64,000 nucleotides of DNA from Actinobacteria bacterium OV320 (GTDB taxonomy: Bacteria; Actinomycetota; Actinomycetes; Streptomycetales; Streptomycetaceae). The stretch spans positions 434,001-498,000 of the forward strand of contig LJCX01000026.1 in the NCBI GenBank assembly GCA_001298545.1, given 5' to 3'. Below the pieces are notes generated by a model that saw only the letters and a program-made list of their open reading frames with translations, was not told where the DNA came from and did no database searches. The first letter of the stretch is position 1, and every line of letters starts with the position of its first letter. Positions 24,830 to 33,558 of the stretch are shown here, piece after piece. The position numbers and the translations under genes are program-made.

Positions 24830-25396
24830 CTAGTCGGCCGGACGGGGTGCGAGCAGCGACAGCAGCCCGCGGACAGCCGCGTCGAAGGCGGTCGGTGAAC
24901 CGGACGCGCGGGCCAGGACGTAACCGCCCTGGACGGTCGCGACGACGGTGGCGGCGATCGCCTCGCCGTCCAGCTCGGCCCCGAACTGCCCCTGTTCCTT
25001 CCCCTCTTCGACGAGATGCGCGATCCGTTCACGGATCCGGTCGATCGTCTCGTCGACGGGCTCGCGCAGCTCGTCGCTCGCGATCACCTCCGGATCCATC
25101 GTCAGCCGCCCGATGGGGCAGCCGCGCAGCACGTCCCGCTCGCGTGTCAGGTACGCCTCGATGCGCTCGTACGGCGTGCCCGGCCCGTCGAGTACTCCCT
25201 CGGCGGTAGCCCGCATCTCGTCGGCGGTCCGCCGGATCGCCGCCAGGGCGAGATCGGGCTTGCCCTTGAAGTGGTGGTACATGCTGCCCTGCCCGGCGCC
25301 GGCGCGCTCCAGGATCGCCTTGGGGCTGGTCCCCACGTAACCGCGCTCCCAGAGCAGCTCCCGGGTGGACTCGATCAACCGCTCCGAAGTGCTCAT
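24830..25396 (-). CDS. TetR/AcrR-family transcriptional regulator
   Basis: A 188-residue regulator, with helix-turn-helix RLIESTRELLWERGYVGTSP, then KAILERAGAGQGSMYHHFKG and KPDLALAAIRRTAD. The C-terminal part has RGCPIGRLTMDPEV and AIAATVVATVQGGYVLARAS, as in TetR_C_33-type proteins. ATG at 25396 (MSTSERLIEST) is preferred over an upstream in-frame start within the operator. It is the first gene of the tetR-DUF4865-PTE operon and probably autorepresses it through the palindrome 8 bp upstream. Confidence 0.93.
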   Translation of the reverse strand: MSTSERLIESTRELLWERGYVGTSPKAILERAGAGQGSMYHHFKGKPDLALAAIRRTADEMRATAEGVLDGPGTPYERIEAYLTRERDVLRGCPIGRLTMDPEVIASDELREPVDETIDRIRERIAHLVEEGKEQGQFGAELDGEAIAATVVATVQGGYVLARASGSPTAFDAAVRGLLSLLAPRPAD

Positions 25397-25404
25397 GACC
25401 CGAC

Positions 25405-25424
25405 TGTACATACTGGTAGGTACA
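25405..25424. promoter_or_regulatory. TetR operator upstream of the tetR-DUF4865-PTE operon
   Basis: TGTACATACTGGTAGGTACA has outer arms TGTAC/GTACA and an inner TAC...GTA dyad, close to the TACATACnnnnGGTA-type operators of many AcrR proteins. It lies 8-28 bp before the tetR ATG, where binding would block transcription or its start. Confidence 0.65.
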
Positions 25425-25583
25425 GAAGTCGAGGCCCACGGAACGGCCCTCAGGGAGCAGCCGCAACACGCGCGCGTACTCCCGGCGAGGTACGCGCACT
25501 GCCGCTGGCCGTACGACGACCCGGACCCCCTCCCGGCGGGACTCTCGAGGCATCACACGGACCCACTGAGGAGATGACCCGAG

Positions 25584-25877
25584 ATGAACACCCTGGCGAA
25601 CTGGGACGGTGGCGGACCCGGCCCGTGGATCCTGTTCTTCCCGCTGATCTGGGCGGCCGTCGTCGTGGGCGTCGTCACGCTCCTGCGCCGCACGGTGTGG
25701 CGAGGCCGCCGCGGTCCGTGGAGCGCGGTCGGCGACCCCCGGCCCACCGGCGACTCGCCCCTCGCCGTGCTCGGCCGTCGCTTCGCCTCCGGTGAGATCG
25801 ACGAGGACGAGTACTGGCGCCGTCTGTCCGTCCTGGACGAGCAGTTCGGCCGCACGGGCATGGGCGGTGCGGCATGA
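25584..25877 (+). CDS. Small membrane protein with C-terminal SHOCT domain
   Basis: A 97-residue protein with one membrane helix (WILFFPLIWAAVVVGVVTLL, about 15-34), a basic linker and a SHOCT motif at the C-terminus (LAVLGRRFASGEIDEDEYWR RLSVLDEQF; short C-terminal helix pair). Its TGA overlaps the ATG of the ABC ATPase gene (ATGA), so it is translationally coupled to the transporter. Such proteins commonly head actinobacterial ABC operons; they may regulate or assist assembly of the transporter. Confidence 0.85.
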   Translation: MNTLANWDGGGPGPWILFFPLIWAAVVVGVVTLLRRTVWRGRRGPWSAVGDPRPTGDSPLAVLGRRFASGEIDEDEYWRRLSVLDEQFGRTGMGGAA

Positions 25878-26632
25878 GCACCGCGACCGCCACCACGGCC
25901 ACGCGCAACGCCGCGCGGGTCGTCGACGCCGTGAAGGTCCACGGCGTCGGCGACACCGCCGTACGGGCCCTGGACGGGGTGAGCGTGGCCTTTCCGGCCG
26001 GCCGGTTCACCGCGATCATGGGCCCCTCGGGCTCGGGCAAGTCCACCCTGATGCACTGTGCCGCCGGGCTGGACACCCTCACCTCGGGCACCGCGTACAT
26101 CGGCGACACCGAACTGCGCACGCTCGACGAGCGTCGCCTCACCCTCCTGCGCCGCGACCGGGTCGGGTTCGTCTTCCAGGCGTACAACCTGGTGCCGACC
26201 CTGACCGTCGAGGAGAACATCCGGCTGCCGCTGGACCTGGCGGGCGAGCGGGGCGAGTCGGAGTGGATCGACGCCCTCGTGGACGTCGTCGGACTGCGCG
26301 ACCGGCTCCACCACCGGCCCTCCGAACTCTCCGGCGGCCAGCAGCAACGCGTCGCCGTGGCACGGGCGTTCGCCGGGAGACCGGACGTCGTCTTCGCCGA
26401 CGAGCCCACCGGCAACCTCGACTCCCGCGCCGGGGGAGAGGTGCTCGGGCTCCTCGCCCGCACCGTACGCCGGACCGGCCGCACGGTCGTCATGGTCACC
26501 CACGACCCGGTCGCCGCCGCCCACGCCGACGAGGTCGTCTTCCTCGCCGACGGACGGCTCGTGGACCGGATGGAGTCCCCGACCGCCGACCGCGTCCTGG
26601 ACCGCATGAAAGCCTTCGAGGTGCCGTCATGA
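25874..26632 (+). CDS. ABC transporter ATP-binding protein (MacB/LolD type)
   Basis: A 252-residue ATPase. Walker A GPSGSGKST lies near residue 53, the Q-loop in FVFQAYNLVPTL, the signature LSGGQQQRVAVARAF near 155, Walker B VVFADEPTGNLD, and the switch His in VMVTHDPVAA. The NLVPTLTVEENI segment is typical of the LolD/MacB group that partners FtsX-like permeases. It overlaps the upstream SHOCT gene and the downstream permease gene, each by ATGA. The membrane protein 26629-29190 is its partner. Confidence 0.96.
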   Translation: MSTATATTATRNAARVVDAVKVHGVGDTAVRALDGVSVAFPAGRFTAIMGPSGSGKSTLMHCAAGLDTLTSGTAYIGDTELRTLDERRLTLLRRDRVGFVFQAYNLVPTLTVEENIRLPLDLAGERGESEWIDALVDVVGLRDRLHHRPSELSGGQQQRVAVARAFAGRPDVVFADEPTGNLDSRAGGEVLGLLARTVRRTGRTVVMVTHDPVAAAHADEVVFLADGRLVDRMESPTADRVLDRMKAFEVPS

Positions 26633-29190
26633 ACGCGTCCCTGCGCCTCAGCCTCTCGTCCCTGCGCGCCCACCGGCGCCGCTTCGCCGGAACCTTCCTC
26701 GCCGTCTTCCTCGGCGTGGCCTTCCTGGCCGGAACGCTGGTCATGGGGGACACCCTGCGCGCCGGCTTCGACTCGATGTTCGGCAACGCGACCGCGGGCA
26801 CCGACGCCGTCGTGCGCGGCGCCGACACCATCACCACCCCCGGCGAGAGCCAGGGCGTGCGACAGCCCGTCCCCACGGACCTGGCCGGCACCGTCGAGGC
26901 CGTCCCCGGCGTCGCGGCCGTCGCCCCCGACATCCAGGGCGCGGGCCAGCTCGTCGGCGGTGACGGGAGACCGATCGGCGGCCAGGGCCCGCCCACCCTC
27001 GCCGGCAACTGGATCCCCGACCCGAAGCTCAACCCCTACCGGCTCGCGGAGGGCCGCGCACCGGCCCGGTCCGGCGAGGTCGTCGTCAACCGGGGCACCG
27101 CCGACAAGGGCGGCCTGAAGATCGGCGACACCACCACGCTGCGCACCCCCGACCCCGTGCGCGTGACGATCGTCGGACTCGCGACCTTCGGCGGCGAGGA
27201 CGGCATGGCCCAGGTGACCTTCACCGGTATGACCCGCGCCGACGCCGAGCAGTACCTCACCGCCGGGCCCGGCCGGGCGACGAGCATCGTCGTGCGCGCC
27301 GACCCGGGCGTGAGCCAGGCGGAACTCGTCGACCGGCTGACTCCCGTACTGCCCGAGGGCGTCGAGGCCATCACCGGTCAGGAGTCCGCGCAGGAGAACA
27401 CCGACATGATCGCCAGCCGGTTCCTGACGATCTTCACCACGTTCCTGCTGGTGTTCTCCGGTGTGGCCCTGCTGGTCGCGACCTTCTCCATCCACAACAC
27501 GTTCGCGATCGTCGTCGCCCAACGCGCACGGGAGAACGCCCTGCTGCGCGCCCTCGGCGCCTCCCGCCGCCAGGTCACCGAGGCCACGCTCGTCGAGGCC
27601 GCCGCGGTCGCCGTGACCGCTTCGGCCGCCGGGCTCGCCGGCGGCATCGGTATCGCCGCCGGTCTCCAGGCACTGTTCCCGGCCATCGGATTCCCCTTCC
27701 CCGAGGGCGACCTGGTGATCGGCGCCCTGTCCCTGACCGTCCCCCTCGTGGTCGGCGTCCTGGTCTGCCTGGGGTCCGCGCTGCTGCCCGCCGTGCGGGC
27801 CGGCCGCACCGCCCCGCTGGCCGCGCTGCGCGAGACGGCCGTGGACTCCTCGGGCGCCTCGCGTCCGCGCGCCGTCACCGGCGCGGGCCTGCTCGCCCTC
27901 GCCGTCGCGGCGACCCTCACCGGCGTCCTGGTCACCCCGTCCGTATGGCTGGCGGGAGGCGGAGCAGTCCTGGCCCTGATCGCCTTCGTCGTCCTCGGTC
28001 CGGTCGCCGCCGGAACGGCCGTACGCGTCCTCGGCAGCCCTCTGGACCGGCTGCGGGGCGTCACCGGGGGCCTCGCCCGCCGCAACGCCCTGCGCAGCCC
28101 GAAGCGGACGGCGGCCACCGCCGGCGCCCTGATGATCGGCGTCGCCGTGGTCTCCCTCTTCACCGTGTTCGGGGCCTCCCTCAAGGCGACCATGGACCAG
28201 ACCGTCTCCCGCTCCTTCGCGGGCGACGTAGCCGTCAGCACCCCTGCGTTCGGCGCGGGCGGCAGCGGGCTCAGCCCCCGGCTCGCACCGGCCCTCGGCA
28301 GGCTGCCCGAGGTGGACACGGCCGTCGGACTCGGCCGCGGCGTCGCGGAAGTCGACGGGAAGGGGCGGGCGTTGACCGTCACCGACCCGGTCGCACTGCG
28401 CCGCACCTTCGACCTCGGCACCGTCCGGGGCGACCTGGGAGCCCTCGGGACCGACGGCATCGCGATCACCCGGCAGGAGGCCGACCGCCGGCACCTGACC
28501 ACCGGTGACACCACCCGGCTCGCCTTCACCGACGGCGACGAGAAGACGTTCACCGTGCGTGCCGTCTACGGCCGCTCCGAACTCGCCGGAGACTACGTCA
28601 TCACCCGCGCGGCCTGGGCCCCGCACCGCACCCAGGACGCCGACACGCTGGTCGCGGTCTCCTTCGCGGACGGCGTGAGCGCGGCCGAGGGCAAGGCCGC
28701 CGTGGAGAAGGTCGCGGCAATCTACGGCAACCCCGAGGTGCAGACCCGCGACGAGTACGCGCAGTCCTCGGCCGGCGGCATCGACATGATGCTCACCCTG
28801 GTCTACGCCCTGCTCGCCCTCGCGGTCCTCATCGCCCTGCTGGGTATCGCCAACACGCTGACCCTGGCGATCCACGAACGCACCCGCGAGCTCGGCCTGC
28901 TCCGCGCCGTCGGCCAGACCCGGTCCCAGCTGCGGGCCATGGTCCGCTGGGAGTCGGTCCTGGTCGCCGCGTTCGGCACGGTGGGCGGCCTGGCCCTCGG
29001 CGCCTTCCTCGGCTGGGTGCTCGTCCGGGCCTCCGACGGGTCGAGCGACAGCGCCTTCGCCTTCGCGCTGCCGCCCGCGCGACTCGCCGTGGTGGCCCTG
29101 GTGGGCATCGCCGCCGGAGTCCTCGCCGGGCTGCGTCCGGCCCGGCGCGCGGCACACCTGGACGTGCTGCGGGCCATCGCCACCCAGTGA
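26629..29190 (+). CDS. ABC transporter permease with two FtsX domains
   Basis: An 853-residue membrane protein. An N-terminal helix (about 17-37) precedes an extracellular MacB periplasmic-core-like domain (about 40-255). The first FtsX block (about 265-390) has IFTTFLLVFSGVALLVATFS and RENALLRALGASRRQV. Two central helices lead into a second core domain (about 500-700) and a second FtsX block (about 715-845) with ERTRELGLLRAVGQTRSQLR. Such permeases use ATP for mechanical extrusion of lipids, peptides or drugs rather than classic transport. ATG overlaps the ATPase stop. Substrate unknown. Confidence 0.94.
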   Translation: MNASLRLSLSSLRAHRRRFAGTFLAVFLGVAFLAGTLVMGDTLRAGFDSMFGNATAGTDAVVRGADTITTPGESQGVRQPVPTDLAGTVEAVPGVAAVAPDIQGAGQLVGGDGRPIGGQGPPTLAGNWIPDPKLNPYRLAEGRAPARSGEVVVNRGTADKGGLKIGDTTTLRTPDPVRVTIVGLATFGGEDGMAQVTFTGMTRADAEQYLTAGPGRATSIVVRADPGVSQAELVDRLTPVLPEGVEAITGQESAQENTDMIASRFLTIFTTFLLVFSGVALLVATFSIHNTFAIVVAQRARENALLRALGASRRQVTEATLVEAAAVAVTASAAGLAGGIGIAAGLQALFPAIGFPFPEGDLVIGALSLTVPLVVGVLVCLGSALLPAVRAGRTAPLAALRETAVDSSGASRPRAVTGAGLLALAVAATLTGVLVTPSVWLAGGGAVLALIAFVVLGPVAAGTAVRVLGSPLDRLRGVTGGLARRNALRSPKRTAATAGALMIGVAVVSLFTVFGASLKATMDQTVSRSFAGDVAVSTPAFGAGGSGLSPRLAPALGRLPEVDTAVGLGRGVAEVDGKGRALTVTDPVALRRTFDLGTVRGDLGALGTDGIAITRQEADRRHLTTGDTTRLAFTDGDEKTFTVRAVYGRSELAGDYVITRAAWAPHRTQDADTLVAVSFADGVSAAEGKAAVEKVAAIYGNPEVQTRDEYAQSSAGGIDMMLTLVYALLALAVLIALLGIANTLTLAIHERTRELGLLRAVGQTRSQLRAMVRWESVLVAAFGTVGGLALGAFLGWVLVRASDGSSDSAFAFALPPARLAVVALVGIAAGVLAGLRPARRAAHLDVLRAIATQ

Positions 29191-29273
29191 CGTACACCCG
29201 GACGGCATACGCCCCAGGGACGGGTCACCGTGGCCCGGGCGACGGCCGCCCCGAAGGCGACGTCACCGCCCGG

Positions 29274-29810
29274 TCAGCCGACGACGGCCGACCGGGCGGG
29301 GGCATGTGCGGGCCGCAGGTCGTCGACGGAGACGACCTCCGTGAACCGCGGCGGGACCTGCTCCCTGGGCGTACGACGCGGCGGCCGCGCCGACAGCTCC
29401 CGGGTGGCGACGGGGGCCGGCAGCGTGAACCACACGACCTTGCCGGACTCGCCGTCCGGCCGGGCGCCCCAGCTCTCGCTCACCGCCGCGACCATGGCCA
29501 GGCCGCGCCCGCAGGTGGCGAGCGTCCCGTCGTCGACGACCCCCACGACCGGCAGGCGCGGGTCGTGGTCACGCACGGAGACGGTGAGCCGGTCGAGCAG
29601 CAGCTCCATCTCGACGACGCACATCTTGTCGGGCTGCGCGTGCAGGTGGACGTTGGTCAACAGCTCCGTCACACCGAGCGCGGCGCGGTCTATGAGGGGA
29701 TCCATATGCCAGTAGCGCAACTGCGCCGATACGATTCTGCGGACCTGGCCGATCCGCGACGGCAGGGCCTGAAGCTCGACCGTGCAGTGCCTGTTCGGGT
29801 TGGTGATCAC
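29274..29810 (-). CDS. RsbW-like ATP-binding protein (anti-sigma-factor kinase family)
   Basis: A 178-residue GHKL ATPase without a histidine-phosphotransfer domain. The N-box is ALGVTELLTNVHLHA, followed by RLTVSVRDHDP and the G boxes GTLATCGRGLAMVAAVSESW. It belongs to the large Streptomyces set of RsbW/SpoIIAB-like regulators, which bind sigma factors or anti-anti-sigma factors. GTG at 29810 (MITNPNRHCTVELQALPSR) follows GGGGAG at 8 nt and matches where family members begin; upstream frame extension is not supported. No partner sigma or STAS gene is adjacent. Confidence 0.88.
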   Translation of the reverse strand: MITNPNRHCTVELQALPSRIGQVRRIVSAQLRYWHMDPLIDRAALGVTELLTNVHLHAQPDKMCVVEMELLLDRLTVSVRDHDPRLPVVGVVDDGTLATCGRGLAMVAAVSESWGARPDGESGKVVWFTLPAPVATRELSARPPRRTPREQVPPRFTEVVSVDDLRPAHAPARSAVVG

Positions 29811-30034
29811 GGCTGCGACTCCCCGACTTAGGTCCGGAAGAACACGGGATTCGGATCGAGCAGAGCGTCTGCGCAAGGCGGCCGCCTGCTGTCGTGGCCG
29901 GCGGGCTGGTTCGCAGCGTTATCGCCGGTAAACCCAGAGTGACGTGAGACCAGAGTGACGCAGTGGCCGCACGGCCGCAACTCGCGTCGGCCAGGCCACC
30001 CGTTCGGCCTCGGGCGCGGTACGTCGGCGCCGGC

Positions 30035-30358
30035 TCAGCCGCCGCGCCCCGCCGCCCTGCGCACGGCCTCGATGAAGCGGCGCGCCGCGGGCGGCCCCGG
30101 TTCGCCGGGCGCCGGGTCGTGGTCGCCGAGGGTCAGCAGATACCGCTTGCCGTTGAGATCGGCCAGCGCCCGGTCCTCCGGCGCGAACCAGGGCCTGGAG
30201 GCGCGGACCGCCTGCACGGGCGCGCTGTCGATCTCGCTGCCGTAGCTGGTCAGCAACTCCAGCCTGCCGTCGCTGATCCGGACCTGGCCGGCTCGGGTGA
30301 GCGAACGCAGCCGCTTGCCGATGCGCACGCCCGTAGCCGTGAACTCCGGCTCCGCCAT
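30035..30358 (-). CDS. Conserved hypothetical protein, 107 residues
   Basis: The protein begins MAEPEFTATGVRIGKRLRSL and has alternating beta-type segments (QVRISDGRLELLTSYGSEID, then ALADLNGKRYLLTLGDHDP) ending in a helix (AARRFIEAVRRAAG). The pattern is that of a small PH-like fold that reads out a membrane or peptide ligand, but no family is certain. ATG at 30358 follows GGGAGGC. Codon third positions are strongly G/C, supporting real coding. It stands alone between the RsbW-like gene and a 398-bp gap. Confidence 0.65.
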   Translation of the reverse strand: MAEPEFTATGVRIGKRLRSLTRAGQVRISDGRLELLTSYGSEIDSAPVQAVRASRPWFAPEDRALADLNGKRYLLTLGDHDPAPGEPGPPAARRFIEAVRRAAGRGG

Positions 30359-30756
30359 GCCTCCCCGCCCCCTTGTGTGCCTGGGCGAGCCGAACCGTGC
30401 ACCCGCGTGGGTCGTGATCCAGCCCGCGTCGTGATCGAACCCGTCCTCGGTCCAGTGTGCGCCCCCGTCCGGGTCCCGCGTCCGGGACCGGCGTCATCAC
30501 CCCGCCCGGACCTTCGCCCGACCCGGTGCAGTCTGCCCGCGCCCGGCGTCGAGCACCAGTGCGCACGACGCCTCGGCGCTACCCGTCCGGAGCATTCGCG
30601 GGAATGCGCCCCCGCGCCCCCAAAGCCGCCCCCCAGGGCCGCCTTTGAGGCTCTCAAAGGTGTGTTTATGCAGGTGAGAAGCGTGTGGCTGGTGTTTATG
30701 ATCGGTGTGTCGGCCGCGCGGACCACCGTCGGCGCGAAGCCTGAAGGAGCCCCGCC
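30359..30756. other. 398-bp gene-free gap before the PLP enzyme
   Basis: No convincing gene is seen. The region next to the PLP-enzyme gene is AT-richer and contains an inverted repeat (30642-30660) and a repeated GGTGTnTTTATG motif at 30659-30670 and 30691-30700, so it probably holds a regulated promoter. Confidence 0.6.
30642..30660. promoter_or_regulatory. Inverted repeat upstream of the Cds1-like gene
   Basis: CCTTTGAGgctCTCAAAGG is a perfect 8-bp inverted repeat with a 3-nt centre, about 96 bp before the GTG. TATGAT at 30698-30703 downstream of it may be the -10 box. Likely an operator for an unidentified regulator. Confidence 0.5.
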
Positions 30757-31881
30757 GTGACCACCCCCCAGCACCGCAGGACCGGCGCCACCCTCGACGT
30801 CGACCGCAGCGACACCGCCTACCGCGACTGGCTGAAAGAAGCCGTCCGCAAGGTCCAGGCCGACGCCAACCGCTCGGCCGACACTCATCTGCTGCGCTTC
30901 CCGCTCCCCGAGAAGTGGGGCATCGACCTGTATCTCAAGGACGAGTCGACCCACCCCACCGGCAGCCTCAAGCACCGACTCGCCCGCTCGCTCTTCCTCT
31001 ACGGCCTGTGCAACGGCTGGATCCGGCCTGGCCGCCCGGTGATCGAGGCGTCCAGCGGTTCGACGGCCGTCTCCGAGGCGTACTTCGCGAAGCTGATCGG
31101 CGTGCCCTTCATCGCGGTCATGCCGCGCACGACGAGCGCCGAGAAGATCCGCCTGATCGAGTTCCACGGCGGCCAGTGCCACTTCGTCGACGACTCCCGC
31201 ACGATGTACGAGGAGTCCGCACGCCTCGCGGCGGACAGCGGCGGTCACTACATGGACCAGTTCACCTACGCCGAACGGGCCACGGACTGGCGCGGGAACA
31301 ACAACATCGCCGAATCCATCTTCCGCCAACTGGAGTGGGAGCGGTTCCCCGAGCCCGCCTGGATCGTGGCCACGGCCGGCACCGGCGGCACCTCCGCGAC
31401 CCTCGCCCGGTACGTCCACTACACGCGGCGCAACACCCGCATCTGCGTCGCCGACCCGGAGAACTCGTGCTTCTTCGAGGGCTGGACCACCGGCGATCCG
31501 GACGTCACCTGCGACTGCGGCTCACGCATCGAGGGCATCGGCCGGCCGCGCATGGAACCCAGCTTCGTGCCCGGCGCCGTCGACCGGATGATGAAGGTCC
31601 CGGACGCGGCCAGCGTCGCCGCCGTACGCGCCCTGGAACGGGCCATCGGCCGCAAGGCGGGCGGCTCGACCGGCACCGGACTGTGGAGCGCGCTGAAGAT
31701 CGTCGCCGAGATGGTGGCCGACGGACACCGCGGCAGCGTCGTCACCCTGCTGTGCGACCCGGGCGACCGCTACCTCGACAAGTACTACTCCGACACCTGG
31801 CTCGCCGAGCAGGGCCTCGACATCGCCCCGTACACCGCCGCGATCGAATCGCTGCTGGCCACGGGCGTGTGGCCGGCCTGA
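30757..31881 (+). CDS. PLP-dependent cysteine synthase-fold enzyme (Cds1-like cysteine desulfhydrase)
   Basis: A 374-residue fold-type II PLP enzyme. PLP-Lys is in HPTGSLKHRLARSLFLYGLC near residue 72, the substrate loop is EASSGSTAVSEAYFAK, and the phosphate-binding loop is VATAGTGGTSATLAR. It departs from CysK in its long C-terminal part and in the CDCGSRIEGIGRPR segment. It resembles the actinobacterial group that includes Mycobacterium tuberculosis Cds1, which releases sulphide, pyruvate and ammonia from cysteine. GTG start with GAAGGAG. The palindrome upstream suggests inducible expression, perhaps by cysteine or redox stress. Confidence 0.85.
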   Translation: MTTPQHRRTGATLDVDRSDTAYRDWLKEAVRKVQADANRSADTHLLRFPLPEKWGIDLYLKDESTHPTGSLKHRLARSLFLYGLCNGWIRPGRPVIEASSGSTAVSEAYFAKLIGVPFIAVMPRTTSAEKIRLIEFHGGQCHFVDDSRTMYEESARLAADSGGHYMDQFTYAERATDWRGNNNIAESIFRQLEWERFPEPAWIVATAGTGGTSATLARYVHYTRRNTRICVADPENSCFFEGWTTGDPDVTCDCGSRIEGIGRPRMEPSFVPGAVDRMMKVPDAASVAAVRALERAIGRKAGGSTGTGLWSALKIVAEMVADGHRGSVVTLLCDPGDRYLDKYYSDTWLAEQGLDIAPYTAAIESLLATGVWPA

Positions 31882-31920
31882 CCTGAGGCACGCGCCGCCC
31901 GAGCGGACGGTCCGGAGCCC

Positions 31921-32391
31921 TTACGGGGTGAGCCGGCGGTCCAGATTCGTCACCGCGCCCCGGAACGACCGCCCCAGACCGGCCCGCGCCAGCCGCAGGA
32001 CCGCCCGGAACGCGCCGTTGCCGTCGGCGGCGAACGTCCACTGCACCCGCGTCCCCGCCCCGGCCGGCGTCAGCCGCCACTCCTCGACCAGCGCCCGGAC
32101 CCCCGGCGCGTTGGTCACGTCCACACGGTAGGCGTACAGCTCCGGCTCCTTCGCCACGAGCACCGTCTCGCGGAACCGCGTGCCGCCCCTGAGCCGTACG
32201 TCGCGCCCCGCGCCGTCGTCCAGGGGCTGGACGGACCTCACGGCCGGGAACCACTCCGCCCAGCCGGACACGTCCTCGGCGAGCGCGCGGAAGACGAGCT
32301 CAGGGGGAGCGGACACCTCCCGAGCGAAAACCAGCCGTACCGGAGCGATCTCGACGAACGCGAGTCCTTCGGGGCGCAATCGGTGAGCCAT
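31921..32391 (-). CDS. SRPBCC-family protein
   Basis: A 156-residue helix-grip protein, with VRLVFAREVSAPPELVFRAL, then AEDVSGWAEWFPAVRSV, GTRFRETVLVAKEPELYAYR, RVQWTFAAD and a C-terminal helix LGRSFRGAVTNLDRRL. This is the polyketide-cyclase/dehydrase-like (SRPBCC) family that binds hydrophobic ligands; the function is unassigned. ATG at 32391 follows GAGGAGG. Upstream on the same strand lies a DeoR regulator (gap about 55 bp), but co-transcription is uncertain. Confidence 0.85.
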   Translation of the reverse strand: MAHRLRPEGLAFVEIAPVRLVFAREVSAPPELVFRALAEDVSGWAEWFPAVRSVQPLDDGAGRDVRLRGGTRFRETVLVAKEPELYAYRVDVTNAPGVRALVEEWRLTPAGAGTRVQWTFAADGNGAFRAVLRLARAGLGRSFRGAVTNLDRRLTP

Positions 32392-32446
32392 GCGCGCAAC
32401 CTCCTCAGGCCGAGGAAACGGGTGCGTCACCCTAGCCGCAGGGCCT

Positions 32447-33277
32447 TCAGATGTCTGTACCCTCACCGGGCTCGCCCGCGACCACCAGCCGCCGCAGGTG
32501 CTCGGAGACCTCCGCGCGCGCCGCCTCCGGCAGCCCCGCGTCCGTCACCAGTGTGTCGACCTGCTCCAGTGCCGCGAACGAACTCAGGCCCACCACACCC
32601 CACTTGGTGTGGTCCGCGACCACCACCACCCGGCGCGCCGACTGCACCAGGCGCCGGTTGGTCTCGGCCTCCGCGAGGTTCGGCGTCGACAGACCGGCCT
32701 CGGCCGATATCCCGTGCACACCGAGGAACAGCACGTCGAAGTGGAGCGCCGCGATGGCCTGGTCGGCGACCGGACCCACCAGCGAGTCGGACGGCGTACG
32801 CACCCCGCCGGTCAGCACGACCGTGGCCGCGCCCTGGCGGGGGCCCGAGGTGCGCTGCGCCACGTGGAAGACGTCGGCCACGCGCACCGAGTTGGTCACC
32901 ACGGTCAGATCCGGCACGTCCACCAGATGATGCGCCAGCGCGTACGTCGTCGTACCGCCCGACAGCGCGATCGCGCTGCCCGGGGCGACGAGCTCCGCCG
33001 CCGCCTTCGCGATGTCCTCCTTGGCGGTCAGCTCCAGACCCGACTTCGCCTCGAAGCCCGGCTCGTGGGTGCTCGCCTCCACGACCGGCACCGCACCGCC
33101 GTGCACCTTCTCCAGGACACCCTGCCGCGCCAGCGCGTCGAGGTCGCGGCGCACCGTCATGTCCGACACGCCGAGCTTGCGGGTCAGCTCGTTGACCCGT
33201 ACGCCACCCCGGCGGCGTACCTCGTCCAGGATCAGGGCGCGGCGCTGCTCCGCGAGGAGGTTCTGATTCTCACTCAC
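32447..33277 (-). CDS. DeoR/GlpR-family transcriptional regulator
   Basis: A 276-residue regulator starting at GTG (MSENQNLLAEQRRA). DeoR helix-turn-helix: GVRVNELTRKLGVSDMTVRR then DLDALARQGVLEKVHGGAV. The sensor domain has ALSGGTTTYALAHHL, TVVTNSVRVADVF, VVLTGGVRTPSDSLVGPVAD, FLGVHGISAEAGLSTPNLAE and VVVADHTKWGVVG. The sequence is of the type found beside galactose or fructose-phosphate genes, although no sugar gene is adjacent here. Ligand probably a sugar phosphate. Confidence 0.92.
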   Translation of the reverse strand: MSENQNLLAEQRRALILDEVRRRGGVRVNELTRKLGVSDMTVRRDLDALARQGVLEKVHGGAVPVVEASTHEPGFEAKSGLELTAKEDIAKAAAELVAPGSAIALSGGTTTYALAHHLVDVPDLTVVTNSVRVADVFHVAQRTSGPRQGAATVVLTGGVRTPSDSLVGPVADQAIAALHFDVLFLGVHGISAEAGLSTPNLAEAETNRRLVQSARRVVVVADHTKWGVVGLSSFAALEQVDTLVTDAGLPEAARAEVSEHLRRLVVAGEPGEGTDI

Positions 33278-33558
33278 GTACGCTCCGGTCCTTTCCCTCA
33301 GCCCGTCCGACAGGCCCGCTCACCTGCTCCGACGAGGCCATTCTCGCCGATTCCGGTGCGGGGGCGTCCCATCCTCGCACGGCTTGCTCACAGCTGGTCC
33401 ACCACCCCGACGCGCGCATGCCACTCACGTGTGGCGTGGGCGTTGCCCGCTCGCTCCGGGGAGGTTCCGTGACGGGAGGTGTATCAGGCCTTCGAAGTGG
33501 CGATCCTTATGTCCGCGCGGACACATGTCGAAGGCGTGTCACGGGGGAAGTGCGAACA

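Noticed and set aside
25675..29208. 1,177-codon minus-strand frame opposite the ABC operon
   Set aside because: Mirrors the SHOCT/ATPase/FtsX genes, is made of Gly/Asp/Gln/His repeats, and has no family resemblance.
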